A DNA stretch of 51,876 nucleotides from Myxococcales bacterium (GCA_016794345.1 JAEUKE010000025.1:1-51876), one strand, 5' to 3'. Shown: positions 8,575 to 17,647, numbered from the stretch's first letter. Numbers and translations: made by a program. Notes: a model not told the origin generated them from the letters alone.

Positions 8575-8997
8575 TCACTTGCTCGGTTGCCCGAAGTTGA
8601 ACATCCAGTGGATGCCGTAGCGGTCGACCAACATGCCGAACTTGCCGCCCCAGAACGCGTCGTGCAGCGCGACGACGGTCTTGCCCTCCTTCGCCAGGCC
8701 CTCGAACGCTCTGCGCATCTCGGCTTCGTCGTCGTAGCCGAGGTTCACCTCCACGTTGCTGCCGACGACCCCAACGTGCTCCGCGGGGGCGTCGCTGACC
8801 ATCAGCGTGCACGCGCCCAACCGGAGCTCGCAGTGCAGGATGCGTGACGCGTTGTCGGGCTGCGGCTTGTTGCCAGGCAGCTCGCCGTAGGTCATCGAGC
8901 GTTCGACCTTGGCGCCCAGCACCTTCTCGTAGTGCCGGATGGCCTCGGCCGCGTTGCCGTTGAAGTGGATGTAGGGGTTCAATTGACAGACAGCCAT
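8575..8997 (-). CDS. VOC superfamily protein, PhnB-like
   Basis: The 140-residue protein starts with the family hallmark LNPYIHFNGNAAEAIRHYEKVLGA. Two beta-alpha-beta-beta-beta modules follow. Conserved elements include LMVSDAP, the EVNLGYDDEAEMRRAFEGLA segment and the C-terminal WGGKFGMLVDRYGIHWMFN. These match the PhnB/3-demethylubiquinone-like branch of glyoxalase-fold proteins, which are often misnamed because their substrates are unknown. The ATG at 8997 fits the family start. Confidence 0.93.
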   Translation of the reverse strand: MAVCQLNPYIHFNGNAAEAIRHYEKVLGAKVERSMTYGELPGNKPQPDNASRILHCELRLGACTLMVSDAPAEHVGVVGSNVEVNLGYDDEAEMRRAFEGLAKEGKTVVALHDAFWGGKFGMLVDRYGIHWMFNFGQPSK

Positions 8998-9151
8998 GCG
9001 GCATCTCCTGGTTCACGTGGCCGAGCCACGGGGTACCTCTTGGACCGTCCAGGATGGCGAAACTCATCGATCCTTCGAAGCTCGGCCTCCGGCCCGGGCT
9101 TTTTCGCGGCCAGGCTCGGACTCCCGCCGCCGATCGGGGTAGAATCGAACG

Positions 9152-9604
9152 ATGGCTTGTTTTCTGCGCATGCTGCTCGGGGTGTCCCTCGTCCTGATTC
9201 CCTTCGGCGCTGGCTGCGGGGACGACACCGACGGTCCCGGAGGCGCCGGCGGCGGCTCGACCACCACCGCCACGTCGGGCTCGACCACGTCGAGCGGCTC
9301 GACGACCGGCACCACCTCGTCATCGATGACCACCTCGTCATCGACAACCGGGACCACCAGCGCGAGCACCGGGTCCACCGGCAGCGGCGGTCTCGACTGC
9401 ACCGCGAACCCCAAGGATCCCAACGCGTGCCCCTCCGGACAGGCCTGCGCCTGCGGCGGCCCGGGCGCGCAGGTCGTCTGCACCTGCGGCCTCGTCTGCA
9501 TGAACGAGACCGACTGCACCAACCCGGATCAGCCCGTCTGTTGCGGCGGCGGCATGGGGCAGAGCGGAATCTGCACGGATTCGTGCACGTGTTTCTGCGA
9601 CTGA
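9152..9604 (+). CDS. Small Cys-rich lipoprotein
   Basis: The 150-residue product has a lipoprotein signal ending PFGAGCGDD. A linker of about 60 residues follows that is almost only Gly, Ser and Thr. The C-terminal domain of about 75 residues contains roughly fifteen cysteines, including motifs such as CACGGPG and CCGGGMG, and is probably disulfide-bonded outside the cell. This layout is common among myxobacterial surface proteins, but the specific function is not recognised. Confidence 0.85.
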   Translation: MACFLRMLLGVSLVLIPFGAGCGDDTDGPGGAGGGSTTTATSGSTTSSGSTTGTTSSSMTTSSSTTGTTSASTGSTGSGGLDCTANPKDPNACPSGQACACGGPGAQVVCTCGLVCMNETDCTNPDQPVCCGGGMGQSGICTDSCTCFCD

Positions 9605-9733
9605 GAGCGGGGCGTTGGGGGGAGGAAGGGGTCCGGGGAAGAAGGTCGGGGGGAAACAATGGGCGGTCGGGGCGATGAGGGGGGCCGGGCGCAAATGGAC
9701 CGAAAGCCCTTTACGCAACTTACGTCAGCCACC

Positions 9734-9829
9734 TTTCGTCCATACTTCTGTCCATTTTCGCCCCAAAACCCCTCCGAACGGCCAATTTAAGCCCATTCTG
9801 GGCGAAAACGGACAGAACTCTGGACGAAA
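9734..9829. repeat. Long imperfect inverted repeat in an otherwise empty intergenic stretch
   Basis: Outer arms TTTCGTCCA (9734-9742) and TGGACGAAA (9821-9829) match perfectly. Inner 18-bp arms at 9746-9763 and 9800-9817 match at 17 of 18 positions, and the 36-bp loop is relatively AT-rich. A looser copy of the arm (GGGCGCAAATGGACCGAAAG) lies at about 9689-9708. The rest of the 9605-10016 gap holds G-rich low-complexity sequence and no gene that I can support. Confidence 0.7.
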
Positions 9830-10016
9830 CGCCCAGCACGCACTTTGCGTGGCCGGACTCTCGTCCATTGCGGTGGCTTCGACGTGCGCCTTTCCGGGGA
9901 TCGTAGGCCGAGCGAGTTGCTCCGCCCCCCACGGCCCCCGGATCAGGCGCACGCCTTCCTCTGACCTGTGCGGCCGGCCAAGTCCAGGGACGCCTGCTCC
10001 TCGCCGGGGGCGCCTT

Positions 10017-11531
10017 CTACTTGGACGCCTTCATGATGTTCCCGGAGAAGGTGTTCCAGTAGACGCTCGTCGCGTCCACGACGACGTCGAACGGCGCGAA
10101 CTGGTCGGACGCGACGGTGTCGATCGAGCCGCCGTCGAGCGGGACCCTGAAGATGAAGCCGTTGTCCTGGTCGGCCCAATAAACGTGGGAAGCGTCGACC
10201 GCGATGCCACGCGGGAAACCCTGCTCCGCCAGCGTCGTCACCGCGCCGCCGGCCTTGGCGACCTTCATGACAGCCGAATGCGTGGTGAAGTAGACCGTCG
10301 TCGCGTCCGTCGCGATGTCGTCGACCTGCATGATGTCCACCTCGACGAGCGTCGTCACCGTCCCGCCGGCCTTGGCCACCTTCCGGACTCCGCCGTATTC
10401 GGTCCAGTAGACGCCGCTGTCGTCCACCGTGAGCGCCCAGGGCGAGGACGGCGCCCCGGCCAGGGTCGTCGTCGCTCCACCGTCCAGCGGCAATTCCAAG
10501 ACGGCCGCGTTCGGGTCGGAGCCCGTCCAGTAGACATGTGTGGCGTCGACGGCGATCGCCCAGGGCAGGGTCGGGGTCGCGAGGGTGATAGGCGCGCCGC
10601 CCTCGAGCGGGACCTTCATCACCGAGCCGGGACCGTTTTGTAGGTCTCCGCCTGTCGTCCAGTAGACGTGCGTCGCGTCGATGGTCAGGTGCGTCGGGTG
10701 GAGCTGATTCGAGGCCAGGGTCACCGGGACGCCACCGTCGATGGAGACCGAACGAATCGTCCCTTCGGGGTTGTTGGTCCAGTAGATCGAGCCGCCGCGC
10801 AATACGAGATCGGCAGGCTTGTCCTGTCCCGAGGCGAGCGTCGTCAGGCAGTGCCCGCCGACGCAGGTCGCGCTCGCGTCGCACACCGCGCCGCAGGCGC
10901 CGCAGTTCTCCGGATCGGACGCGAGATCCTTGCAGACACCGTCGCACCAGTTGGACGGCGCGCACGCGCAGGCGCCGGCTTGGCAGGTGAAGCCCGGCTC
11001 CTCGCACGTCGCGCCGTCGTCCACTGTGCCGTCGCAGTCGTTGTCGTGGCCGTCGCAAGCGTCCGGGCCGCTCGAGGTGCACTGGCACATCAGCGACGGG
11101 TAACCGTCGAGGGTCGCACAAGACCATTCGGGCGCGGGCGGGCAGTCGCCCTCCGTCGTGCAGGCCTGCGAGCAATGACCGCTGTCCAAGCACAGGTTGG
11201 AGCTGCAGTGCGTGTCTTCCGTGCAGGGCTCGCCGAACGCTCTCGGCGGGGCGCACGTTCCTTCGATGCAGACAAAACCGTCATCCATGCAGGGCGCGGA
11301 GCCATCGCAACACGGGCCTGACTCCCAGCCGCAGATCGGCCCACCTGTCGTGCCGACCGAAGCCGTAGTGGTCGGGTTGGTCGTGCCGGTGGTGGTGTCG
11401 GGGCTGGTCCCCGTCGAGCCGCCGCCGCCGTCTTCGTTCCCGCCGCCGTCACCCGAGCCGCAGCCTGCGAGGACCATCGCGAGGGTGCACGCCGAGGCCG
11501 GGCGAAGCCAGAGGCCTGTGCTCGAAGGCAT
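10017..11531 (-). CDS. Lipoprotein with Cys-rich region and YWT-type beta-propeller
   Basis: The 504-residue surface protein has a lipobox in MVLAGCGSG, then a Gly/Thr-rich linker. A Cys-rich region of about 150 residues follows, with EGF/MopE-like pieces such as CDGHDNDCDGTVDDG and PENCGACGAVC. The C-terminal 270 residues have about eight repeats ending in VYWT, IYWT or VYFT, the signature of six-bladed YWTD/NHL propellers that usually bind partners. The ATG at 11531 gives the best signal peptide; ATGs at 11555 and 11570 are possible. Transcription diverges from the acyl-CoA-binding gene. Confidence 0.85.
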   Translation of the reverse strand: MPSSTGLWLRPASACTLAMVLAGCGSGDGGGNEDGGGGSTGTSPDTTTGTTNPTTTASVGTTGGPICGWESGPCCDGSAPCMDDGFVCIEGTCAPPRAFGEPCTEDTHCSSNLCLDSGHCSQACTTEGDCPPAPEWSCATLDGYPSLMCQCTSSGPDACDGHDNDCDGTVDDGATCEEPGFTCQAGACACAPSNWCDGVCKDLASDPENCGACGAVCDASATCVGGHCLTTLASGQDKPADLVLRGGSIYWTNNPEGTIRSVSIDGGVPVTLASNQLHPTHLTIDATHVYWTTGGDLQNGPGSVMKVPLEGGAPITLATPTLPWAIAVDATHVYWTGSDPNAAVLELPLDGGATTTLAGAPSSPWALTVDDSGVYWTEYGGVRKVAKAGGTVTTLVEVDIMQVDDIATDATTVYFTTHSAVMKVAKAGGAVTTLAEQGFPRGIAVDASHVYWADQDNGFIFRVPLDGGSIDTVASDQFAPFDVVVDATSVYWNTFSGNIMKASK

Positions 11532-11706
11532 CTGGCGCGCGGATGCGAAAGCCATGCCGCGTTCAATCATGGTCCACGCGGCTGAAAACAGCGAAGGTGT
11601 CGGCGGCGCGCGTGCCAACGTGAGCCAGCGCGGCGAGCAAGACGCCCGAAGCCCCACACGCACGCTGCAGGACCGGGAGTGATAACCTCTGGTGCGGAGG
11701 TGGCGC

Positions 11707-11967
11707 GTGGAGGATCTCGCGGCTCGGTTCGAGGATGCGCAGCGCAAGGTGAAGGAGCTCAGCAAGACCCCTTCGAACGACGACCTGCTCGAGCTCTACG
11801 CGCTCTTCAAGCAGGCGACCGCGGGGGACGTCAGCGGCTCCCGGCCCGGAATGATGGACTTCAAGGGGCGCGCGAAGTTCGACGCTTGGGCGGGAAAGAA
11901 GGGCACCGGTCGTGAGGACTCGATGAAGAAATATGTCGCGCTCGTCGATCGCCTCCGCGGAGCGTGA
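11707..11967 (+). CDS. Acyl-CoA-binding protein
   Basis: The 86-residue four-helix protein matches the ACBP family in length and motifs. LLELYALFKQATAGDV contains the Tyr and Lys that bind acyl-CoA, then FKGRAKFDAWAGKKG with the conserved Trp, and a final helix MKKYVALVDRLR. It would buffer long-chain acyl-CoA in the cytosol. GTG 11707 is chosen over GTG 11692 because GGAGG (11696-11700) lies 6 bp ahead of it and the resulting protein begins exactly where the family begins. Confidence 0.93.
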   Translation: MEDLAARFEDAQRKVKELSKTPSNDDLLELYALFKQATAGDVSGSRPGMMDFKGRAKFDAWAGKKGTGREDSMKKYVALVDRLRGA

Positions 11968-12035
11968 AGCTGAGCTGGTGCCGGGCTGAGGCCAAGGGCG
12001 TGCGCCGTCTCGATGGAGGCGTGTAGATTGCGGTC

Positions 12036-12704
12036 GTGGCACGCGCGATCGAACTCTACTTCGACTTCATCTCACCGTACGCCTACCTCGCGTGGACCCA
12101 GATCCACCGGTTGGCCGACGAGCATGGTGCGGTCGTGGCGCCGCGGCCCATCCTCTTCGCGGCCTTGCTCGACGCGAACAAGACGAAGGGTCCGGCAGAA
12201 ATCCCGGCCAAGCGCGTCTGGGTATTCAAAGACACCTTTCGCCGCGCGGCCTACGCCGGCGTGCCGTTTGCCCCGCCGCCGGCTCACCCCTTCAATCCCC
12301 TGCTCGCTCTACGCGTCGCTTCGGTCGCTCAGACGGAGGCGCAGCGGCGGCTCGCCATCGATACCCTCTTTCACGCGGTCTGGGGCGGCGGGCCCGGCGT
12401 GACGGACGAAGCTACGGTTCGTGAGCTGCTCACGACCGCCGGTCTGGATGGTGACGCCCTGGTGGAGGCCGCCCAATCGCCCGAGGTCAAGGCGAGCGTC
12501 CGCGCTCGAACCGAAGAGGCCCTGTCTCGTGGCGTCTTTGGTGTTCCGACCATGGTCATCGACGACGAGCTCTTCTGGGGCCTCGACTCGTTCGATCACC
12601 TCGAGCGCTTCCTCGAGGGCCGCGATGTGTTGCGGTCTGACGAGCTGTCCCGATGGCGCGACCTTCCCGCGTCGAGCCAGCGCAAGGCAGTGAAGTCGCC
12701 GTGA
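12036..12704 (+). CDS. 2-hydroxychromene-2-carboxylate isomerase / DsbA-family oxidoreductase
   Basis: This 222-residue thioredoxin-fold protein begins with LYFDFISPYAYLAW. The usual DsbA CxxC is replaced there by SPYA, as in HCCA isomerases and GST-kappa enzymes. The late segment RGVFGVPTMVIDDELFWGLDSFDHLERFL is also characteristic of the family. These enzymes use glutathione in naphthalene catabolism, but distant members are common in organisms without that pathway, so the substrate is uncertain. The GTG at 12036 is used as start. A 12-bp palindrome TTGGTGCACCAA lies just downstream at 12710-12721. Confidence 0.9.
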   Translation: MARAIELYFDFISPYAYLAWTQIHRLADEHGAVVAPRPILFAALLDANKTKGPAEIPAKRVWVFKDTFRRAAYAGVPFAPPPAHPFNPLLALRVASVAQTEAQRRLAIDTLFHAVWGGGPGVTDEATVRELLTTAGLDGDALVEAAQSPEVKASVRARTEEALSRGVFGVPTMVIDDELFWGLDSFDHLERFLEGRDVLRSDELSRWRDLPASSQRKAVKSP

Positions 12705-12743
12705 GAACCTTGGTGCACCAACAGTAGTCCGGATTCGCCGGGC

Positions 12744-13700
12744 TCAACCGCTCCATCGAGCCAGCCCCGCCTCTGTTCGCAGCCACAGGCGACCCTGGGC
12801 GGTCGACAGGTGCACTCCGCCGACCCAGTCGTCGATGACGCGAAGCTCGTAGGCCGGACTGGTGCCGGCGAGCACTGCGCGTCCCGCGTCCGTGAGCGTC
12901 GCGCTGGTGTCACGCATCGCAGGAGACGTCGCGTGCACCTGCAGCAGCGGCTCCGGCCCGGCGCCGAGGCGATGGATCCGGTGAAGCAGCCAGCCGTCGC
13001 CGACGTTGTCTAGGCTATCGAAGCTCTCGCCGAGAGTGTGGGCGATCGGGCGGACGACCTTGGGCCCGTGCTCGCCGATGTTGCGCAGCAGGGCGAGGTC
13101 CCACCGACCGAGGCCGTGGACCGAGTCGGGGTACCGGTCGAGGAGCGCCTTCGCCACGGCGCCCACGACACCGTTGTTGCTCGCGCCGAGCTCCATGAGA
13201 GCCGTCGGCTCCGAAGCAATCCAGGCAGACCACAGGGCGCGCAACAACTCGGCGTGGGAGGACGGGATCGCTTTCGGCTCCGGGTGCTCGAGGAGCGCGT
13301 CACGACCGAGATGCCCGATCGAGGTGACGATCCGAGGCTCGCCCGAGCGGCCGCGCGTGGACTCGAGCTGGACGAGGCGCAGGCTCGAGCCGGCGCGATT
13401 CGCGGCAACGCGCGAGCAGAGCCATGCTGCGAGGAGCTGGTCGTCGGTGCCGACGCCCACCCAGACGGTGATCTCCGGCGCGTCCAGCACCCGCACCAGG
13501 TCGGCGTGCTCCACCGGCGCAGCCTCCTCCTCCAGCACCTCCTGCCAGAAGGTTGCGCGCTCTCGGAGCCACGTGTCGAGATCGCCGAGCGAGCCCGTGA
13601 CCGGCCCCACCGAGAGTGGATCCCGGAACGCCCACACTGACTCGGCGCCGAGCTCCTCCGACAGGAGCTCCGCCGCCCACGTGCCCATGAGGAGGTGCAT
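12744..13700 (-). CDS. DUF1835 domain-containing protein
   Basis: The 318-residue protein opens with MHLLMGTWAAELLSEELGAE, followed by WAFRDPLSVGPVTGSL. This is the DUF1835 pattern of a short strand, helix and then a DPLSVGP turn. A central segment has GVGTDDQLLAAWL, and the C-terminal 100 residues look like a winged helix (DRYPDSVHGLGRWDLALLRN). Members are cytoplasmic and uncharacterised. It converges with the isomerase gene and diverges from the cupin gene at 13862. Confidence 0.82.
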   Translation of the reverse strand: MHLLMGTWAAELLSEELGAESVWAFRDPLSVGPVTGSLGDLDTWLRERATFWQEVLEEEAAPVEHADLVRVLDAPEITVWVGVGTDDQLLAAWLCSRVAANRAGSSLRLVQLESTRGRSGEPRIVTSIGHLGRDALLEHPEPKAIPSSHAELLRALWSAWIASEPTALMELGASNNGVVGAVAKALLDRYPDSVHGLGRWDLALLRNIGEHGPKVVRPIAHTLGESFDSLDNVGDGWLLHRIHRLGAGPEPLLQVHATSPAMRDTSATLTDAGRAVLAGTSPAYELRVIDDWVGGVHLSTAQGRLWLRTEAGLARWSG

Positions 13701-13861
13701 GGTTGTCCTCTGCCCGACCTACCCGGAGACGTCATTCTACGCTCGCGGACCGAGCCGACGTGCAGGCTTCCGGCTCCTCCCGAATGGCCACAAGTTCGGG
13801 CCGCAGCCCCCTCACCGCACCGCCGTTTCAGCGCGGCCAAGCGCGTGGTACACGCCGATCC

Positions 13862-14332
13862 ATGAGCGACAAGGAACAGCTCAAGGCCCTGGTCGAGGCG
13901 CTCTTGCCCGTCATTCGTGAGGTGGATCCGAGCCAGCCAGACGCCGCACGGAAGCTCGCCGCGCGCTTGCCCCTCGGCGGTCCCGAGCTCAGCACCCTGC
14001 GCGCCGCGCTGCGCGCCGCGGTCGAGTCCAAGGCCGTCGCCGATCGCGAGAACGACGGCGTGCGCTTCTCGCGCCTGCGCAAGGCCGAAGCGGAGACCGA
14101 CTACAGCATCGACGTCGTGCACATGAACAAGCCCGCGCTCGCGCACACCCACCCGCGCGGCGAGATCGACCTGTGTTTCGCCGTGGAGGGCGACGCCCGC
14201 TTCGACGATCAGCCCGAGGGCTGGACGGTGTATCCGCCCGGCTCGTGGCACGTGCCCACGGTGAGCGGCGGCGCGATGGACATCCTCTACTTCCTTCCCG
14301 GCGGCGCGATCGCCTTCGGCCCCAAGGCGTGA
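13862..14332 (+). CDS. Cupin-like DUF4863 / 4-hydroxylaminobenzoate lyase-type protein
   Basis: The 156-residue product has a helical N-terminal region of about 80 residues, then a small cupin-like barrel. The barrel holds the putative metal ligands HTHPRGEIDLCF, a YPPGSWHVPTV motif with a second histidine, and the end LYFLPGGAIAFGPKA. This matches my memory of the DUF4863 family, which includes the PnbB lyase of nitrobenzoate degradation. No other genes of that pathway are nearby, so the role stays open. The start ATG is set by the protein's MSDKEQLKALVEAL opening. Its stop overlaps a GTG of the next gene. Confidence 0.75.
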   Translation: MSDKEQLKALVEALLPVIREVDPSQPDAARKLAARLPLGGPELSTLRAALRAAVESKAVADRENDGVRFSRLRKAEAETDYSIDVVHMNKPALAHTHPRGEIDLCFAVEGDARFDDQPEGWTVYPPGSWHVPTVSGGAMDILYFLPGGAIAFGPKA

Positions 14333-14337
14333 GCCTG

Positions 14338-14964
14338 ATGCGCTCGGCTCGGTTCGGGCTCGGCTTCGCGCTCGCGAGCATCGCCATCGGGTGCGCGGAC
14401 TCGCAGCCGTCGGTCCCCTCGGCGGCGGTCACGTCCGCCAGCGCGGTCGCAAGCCCGCCCGCATCGAGCGCGGCTTCATCGAGCGCGGCTTCATCGAGCG
14501 CCGCTCCGTCGAGAGTGGCGGCCCCGCTCATCGATATCCAGCCGCTCACGATCTCCTTTCAGGGAAAGCCAATCGCCCGCCTGTTCGCCGACGGTCGCAC
14601 CGAGTCCTCCGGCCAGAACGCGCCGGGCACGACCCTCGCGCCTGGGCCCACGCTCCGCGCCGACGGCACCATTGTCATGACCAAAGGCGGCGTCCGGGCG
14701 CGGCTCGACGACCAGGGAAACATCTACGTCATCCAGCCCCCCGGGGTGAGCCCGCCCGAGCCGCTCTTCGGACGCATCAATGGGGACGAGCTCAAGCTCG
14801 CCAAGTCCGACCAGCCCTGGAGCGTCCGCGTCCGCGGCAACATGATCGAGTTCGGCAAGGACAACAGCAGCCAGATCGACGGCGACGTGACCCCCAGCAT
14901 GCGCCACACCGCATTGGTCATGGCCGCCGCGTTTTACATCGACGGCGCCATCGCCGGCCCGTGA
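14338..14964 (+). CDS. Small lipoprotein, function unknown
   Basis: The 208-residue protein has a signal peptide ending SIAIGCADS, a Ser/Ala-rich spacer built partly from a 15-bp tandem repeat, and a beta-rich domain of about 140 residues starting IDIQPLTISFQGKPI. The domain contains two similar stretches with Gly-Asp turns. It follows the cupin gene directly. GTG 14329, overlapping the previous stop, is an alternative start that would add three residues. The family is not recognised. Confidence 0.78.
   Translation: MRSARFGLGFALASIAIGCADSQPSVPSAAVTSASAVASPPASSAASSSAASSSAAPSRVAAPLIDIQPLTISFQGKPIARLFADGRTESSGQNAPGTTLAPGPTLRADGTIVMTKGGVRARLDDQGNIYVIQPPGVSPPEPLFGRINGDELKLAKSDQPWSVRVRGNMIEFGKDNSSQIDGDVTPSMRHTALVMAAAFYIDGAIAGP
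14462..14506 (+). repeat. Three tandem copies of a 15-bp unit
   Basis: The unit CATCGAGCGCGGCTT occurs twice exactly and a third time with two changes, in frame inside the lipoprotein gene. It encodes repeated Ser/Ala linker residues and is likely prone to slippage. Confidence 0.8.
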
Positions 14965-15040
14965 GGTCTGGGCTCTTGGCGGTGGTCCGCATCCCTCGGT
15001 TCCCAATCGAGGACCGGTCGAAGCCGCGCGCGCGTGGCAG

Positions 15041-15709
15041 TCACTTCTTCACGAGCAGCGTGCACGCCTGCCATTCGGCTTCGCCCTGATCGCGGATGTC
15101 CGCGTCGAGCTCCGTCACGAGACGCATGGCGCTGGGCTCGTCGCGGACGTGCAGCACGTCGAACAAGAGCGCCCGATATTTCGGTGACGTCAGCCCGCCC
15201 GCCGATTGCTGGAGGCCGATGCTCCGCCGCTCTCCGGGCGCACCACCCGGCAGGATCGTCGCGCCGAGGCGCTCCGCTCCGCACACCGTTCGCGCGTCGC
15301 GCGCGACGTCCGGCTTCTCGATGGGCGTCGAGAGCGCGCCCACGAGCGTGCCCTTCTCCTTGAAGAGGTGGAGCAGGTAGGGCTTCGGCTCGAGGCGCTG
15401 GCAGATCGAGGTCTCGAGCTCCTCGAGCGTGGTGGCCATGAGCTCCTTGCTGTCGCTGGCCACGAGCGTCACGAGCGAGCCTGGCTTGTCGCCGTGGACC
15501 ACGACGTTTGCGACCGGAGTCGTGCGCACGGTTGGCTCGCGAACGAGCGCGAAGACGCGGCACGGCTCCGGGCCGGAGGGCTCCTCTGCGTCGCGCTCGG
15601 GCTCGGTCTCCGTGGCGGTCGAACGCCGTACCGGCGCGGCGGGTGGCTCGACCGGAGCGCAGGCGAGCACGAGCGAAGCGAGGAGGGAGGCCGGGGCGAG
15701 GCGGAGCAC
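15041..15709 (-). CDS. Lipoprotein, function unknown
   Basis: This 222-residue product has an N-terminal signal ending SLVLACAPV and a Pro/Thr/Glu-rich spacer of about 30 residues. The globular domain starts near CRVFALVREPTVRTTP and contains four cysteines that could pair. It reads on the opposite strand to the preceding lipoprotein, converging with it. I do not recognise the family. Confidence 0.78.
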   Translation of the reverse strand: MLRLAPASLLASLVLACAPVEPPAAPVRRSTATETEPERDAEEPSGPEPCRVFALVREPTVRTTPVANVVVHGDKPGSLVTLVASDSKELMATTLEELETSICQRLEPKPYLLHLFKEKGTLVGALSTPIEKPDVARDARTVCGAERLGATILPGGAPGERRSIGLQQSAGGLTSPKYRALLFDVLHVRDEPSAMRLVTELDADIRDQGEAEWQACTLLVKK

Positions 15710-15781
15710 GGCTCGACCGTACCACCGTCGGGCGGCTCGCCGGGCGCTCGTCTCCGTTGAACGAAGCCCCCTCCGAGCCGC

Positions 15782-16267
15782 TCACCCCAGCGCGCGCAGG
15801 TGCTGGGCGAGCTTGTCCAGCGTCTGGTAGCCGAGCTCGACCGCGCCGAAGCCGATCTTGATCGCGCGCAGCTCCTTCGTCGGGTGGAGCTGGCGGAGGG
15901 TCACGACGGTCTTCTTGTCGCTCTGCTCGTCGAACGTAATGGTGACGTGGAAGCGGCCCGGGTCATCGTCCTTGTCCGCGCCGTGGTCGAACACGAGGAG
16001 CTCGGGACGCTTGATCTCCAGGAACTCGATGCGGTTGTCGTAGACCTTGCCGTCGGGCGCCTGCATGTCGAACCGCAGGCGACCACCGACGCGGACGTCG
16101 GCCTCGCGGATCGTCGTGGTGAAGCCTCCCGGGCCGAACCACTTCGCGAAATGCTCCATGTCCGTCCAGGCGCGGAAGACCAGGTCACGCGGCGCATCGA
16201 ACACGCGCGAGAGCACGATCTCCCGGTCGAGAGCCCACGTCCGATCAACGCTTCTTTCGTCTGCCAT
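15782..16267 (-). CDS. SRPBCC / AHSA1-like domain protein
   Basis: The 161-residue protein has the START-like helix-grip fold signature. It begins [20 protein letters not shown], then [24 protein letters not shown], with a final helix [14 protein letters not shown]. Such proteins bind hydrophobic ligands or help chaperones; many sit beside an ArsR gene. Here the start overlaps the end of the ArsR gene by 23 bp, so the two are co-transcribed and probably co-regulated. Confidence 0.92.
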   Translation of the reverse strand: MADERSVDRTWALDREIVLSRVFDAPRDLVFRAWTDMEHFAKWFGPGGFTTTIREADVRVGGRLRFDMQAPDGKVYDNRIEFLEIKRPELLVFDHGADKDDDPGRFHVTITFDEQSDKKTVVTLRQLHPTKELRAIKIGFGAVELGYQTLDKLAQHLRALG

Positions 16268-16631
16268 TGTCCGTCTCCTTCCTTTTGGCCCCGGTGTCGT
16301 CGTTCTCTCGCGCCTGCAGGTCGCGCAGGTAGGTATCCAAACGCTCGAAGCGCGCCTCCCACGCCTGCCGTGTGTGCTCGGCCCACGCCGAGACCTGCTC
16401 CAGCGCCTCCGGCCGAAGCCGGCACGGCCGGCGCTGCGCGTCTCGCCCCCGCGTGATGAGGCCAGCCTCCTCCAGCACCCTCAGGTGGCGCGAGATCGCC
16501 GGAAGACTGACGTCGAACGGCGCCGCCAGCTCGAGGACCGTCGCCTCCCCCGAGGCCAGGCGCTCCACGATGGCCCGCCGCGTCGGATCTCCGAGCGCGG
16601 CAAACACGTTGTCGATGGGCGATGCAGTCAC
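16245..16631 (-). CDS. ArsR family repressor paired with the SRPBCC protein
   Basis: The 128-residue regulator contains the start-of-domain motif [21 protein letters not shown]. The recognition helix segment is [20 protein letters not shown] and the wing is [14 protein letters not shown]. The C-terminus is extended by a highly charged tail ending in Arg and Lys. It is the first gene of the two-gene operon. A perfect 9+9 inverted repeat lies 25-48 bp ahead of its start, so autoregulation is likely. Confidence 0.93.
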   Translation of the reverse strand: MTASPIDNVFAALGDPTRRAIVERLASGEATVLELAAPFDVSLPAISRHLRVLEEAGLITRGRDAQRRPCRLRPEALEQVSAWAEHTRQAWEARFERLDTYLRDLQARENDDTGAKRKETDNGRRKKR

Positions 16632-16655
16632 GAGCAGGGCTCCCCGCGGGGCGGT

Positions 16656-16679
16656 GTATTTAACCGGAATGTTAAATAC
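16656..16679. promoter_or_regulatory. Operator of the ArsR-SRPBCC operon
   Basis: The perfect inverted repeat GTATTTAAC-N6-GTTAAATAC is AT-rich against a GC-rich background and lies just upstream of the ArsR start. Its size and place fit an ArsR operator overlapping the promoter. Confidence 0.72.
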
Positions 16680-16710
16680 GCCTGAGCCGTCGACCTGTCA
16701 AGGCCGGGGC

Positions 16711-17647
16711 CTAGGCGCCACCATCGAAGAAATCGTGTGCAGCACCGAATGGCTGAAAGTCCGCTCGCTCGATCGGCCCCAGGGTGGGACCGTCGAGCAC
16801 GACCGCGGAGAACATGTCTTTTGCAGTGGGTGTCTCCCAGTGCACGAACACACGGAGCTCTCCGTCGTGGCAGAAGGCATCGAAGAGCACACCGACGGCG
16901 GTGGGCTTCAGGCGAATCGTGTCCTCGCGGACCAGGAAGGAGCCTGCGCCTCGGTCGGGGAGGAGCGTCATGACCGCTTCCCCGACACCCTGCGGAAAGA
17001 CGGCAGGAGCCAGGTCGCTGCCTTCTGCCAGGAGGCTGGCTGCCAGCTCGAACAGCGGCTGCACCTCCGAGATCGCGACCGGCGGAGCTGGCCGTGCTCC
17101 GAGAACGAGCCGCTCGACATCGGGGTTCCGCTGGCCGAGCCAGCTGAAGAGGACGGGCATGTCGTCGCCGAGGAGCAGCCAAGCTCGAGCGTCTTCACAC
17201 CCTGGATGGCGGTGTCTCCAGTGCAGGCAGCGCCCATACGCACACGCTGCCTCGCTCGGATCGGAGGCGGGGCCCCAGTGCTTTTCGAGGCGCCTGACGC
17301 GCTCGCGCGGCGAGATGCTCGGGTCCTGACACGAGGTTTGCAGGTCGCCGCTGTAGGCCGGGTGCCGCCAAGTCAGCGTGGCGGGGCCTGAGCTCACGGG
17401 TTTCCAGCTGGCGCCGAGCGCCATTTTCAACTTCGGTAGCACGGCCCGCACCGCTAGGCGCGCGAGCCTCGGGCGTCCAGCCGGCCGGCCGCGTGGCGCG
17501 TGGGGACGTCGCGCGAAAATCGTCGACGCCGCTGCCTCCAAAGAGCGCGTTGGCGTCGAGCAAGAAGCCCCGGAGATTGTCCCCTTCGCTCGGAGCCAGT
17601 CTCGAGGAGATGGCGCTCAAGAGCTCGTCGAAGGTGTCTGAGGTCAC
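16711..17647 (-). CDS. Hypothetical protein, probably frameshifted
   Basis: The last gene of a three-gene operon. A GTG at 17647 has GGAGG just ahead of it and overlaps the DUF427 stop codon. It reads TSDTFDELLSAISSRLAP and LLDANALFGGSGVDDF sensibly, but then the frame turns Arg/Pro-rich and stops at 17195. A second frame becomes protein-like from about 17440 (MALGASWKPVSSGPATLTW) and runs to 16711 with a well-formed C-terminus (LGPIERADFQPFGAAHDFF). The simplest reading is one protein of about 310 residues with a frameshift between about 17440 and 17520, real or a sequencing error. An independent start at 17424 is the alternative. The function is unknown. Confidence 0.5.

Noticed and set aside
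12710..12721. Perfect palindrome TTGGTGCACCAA as an operator
   Set aside because: It lies between convergent gene ends where no promoter is expected, and 12 bp is too short to interpret alone.
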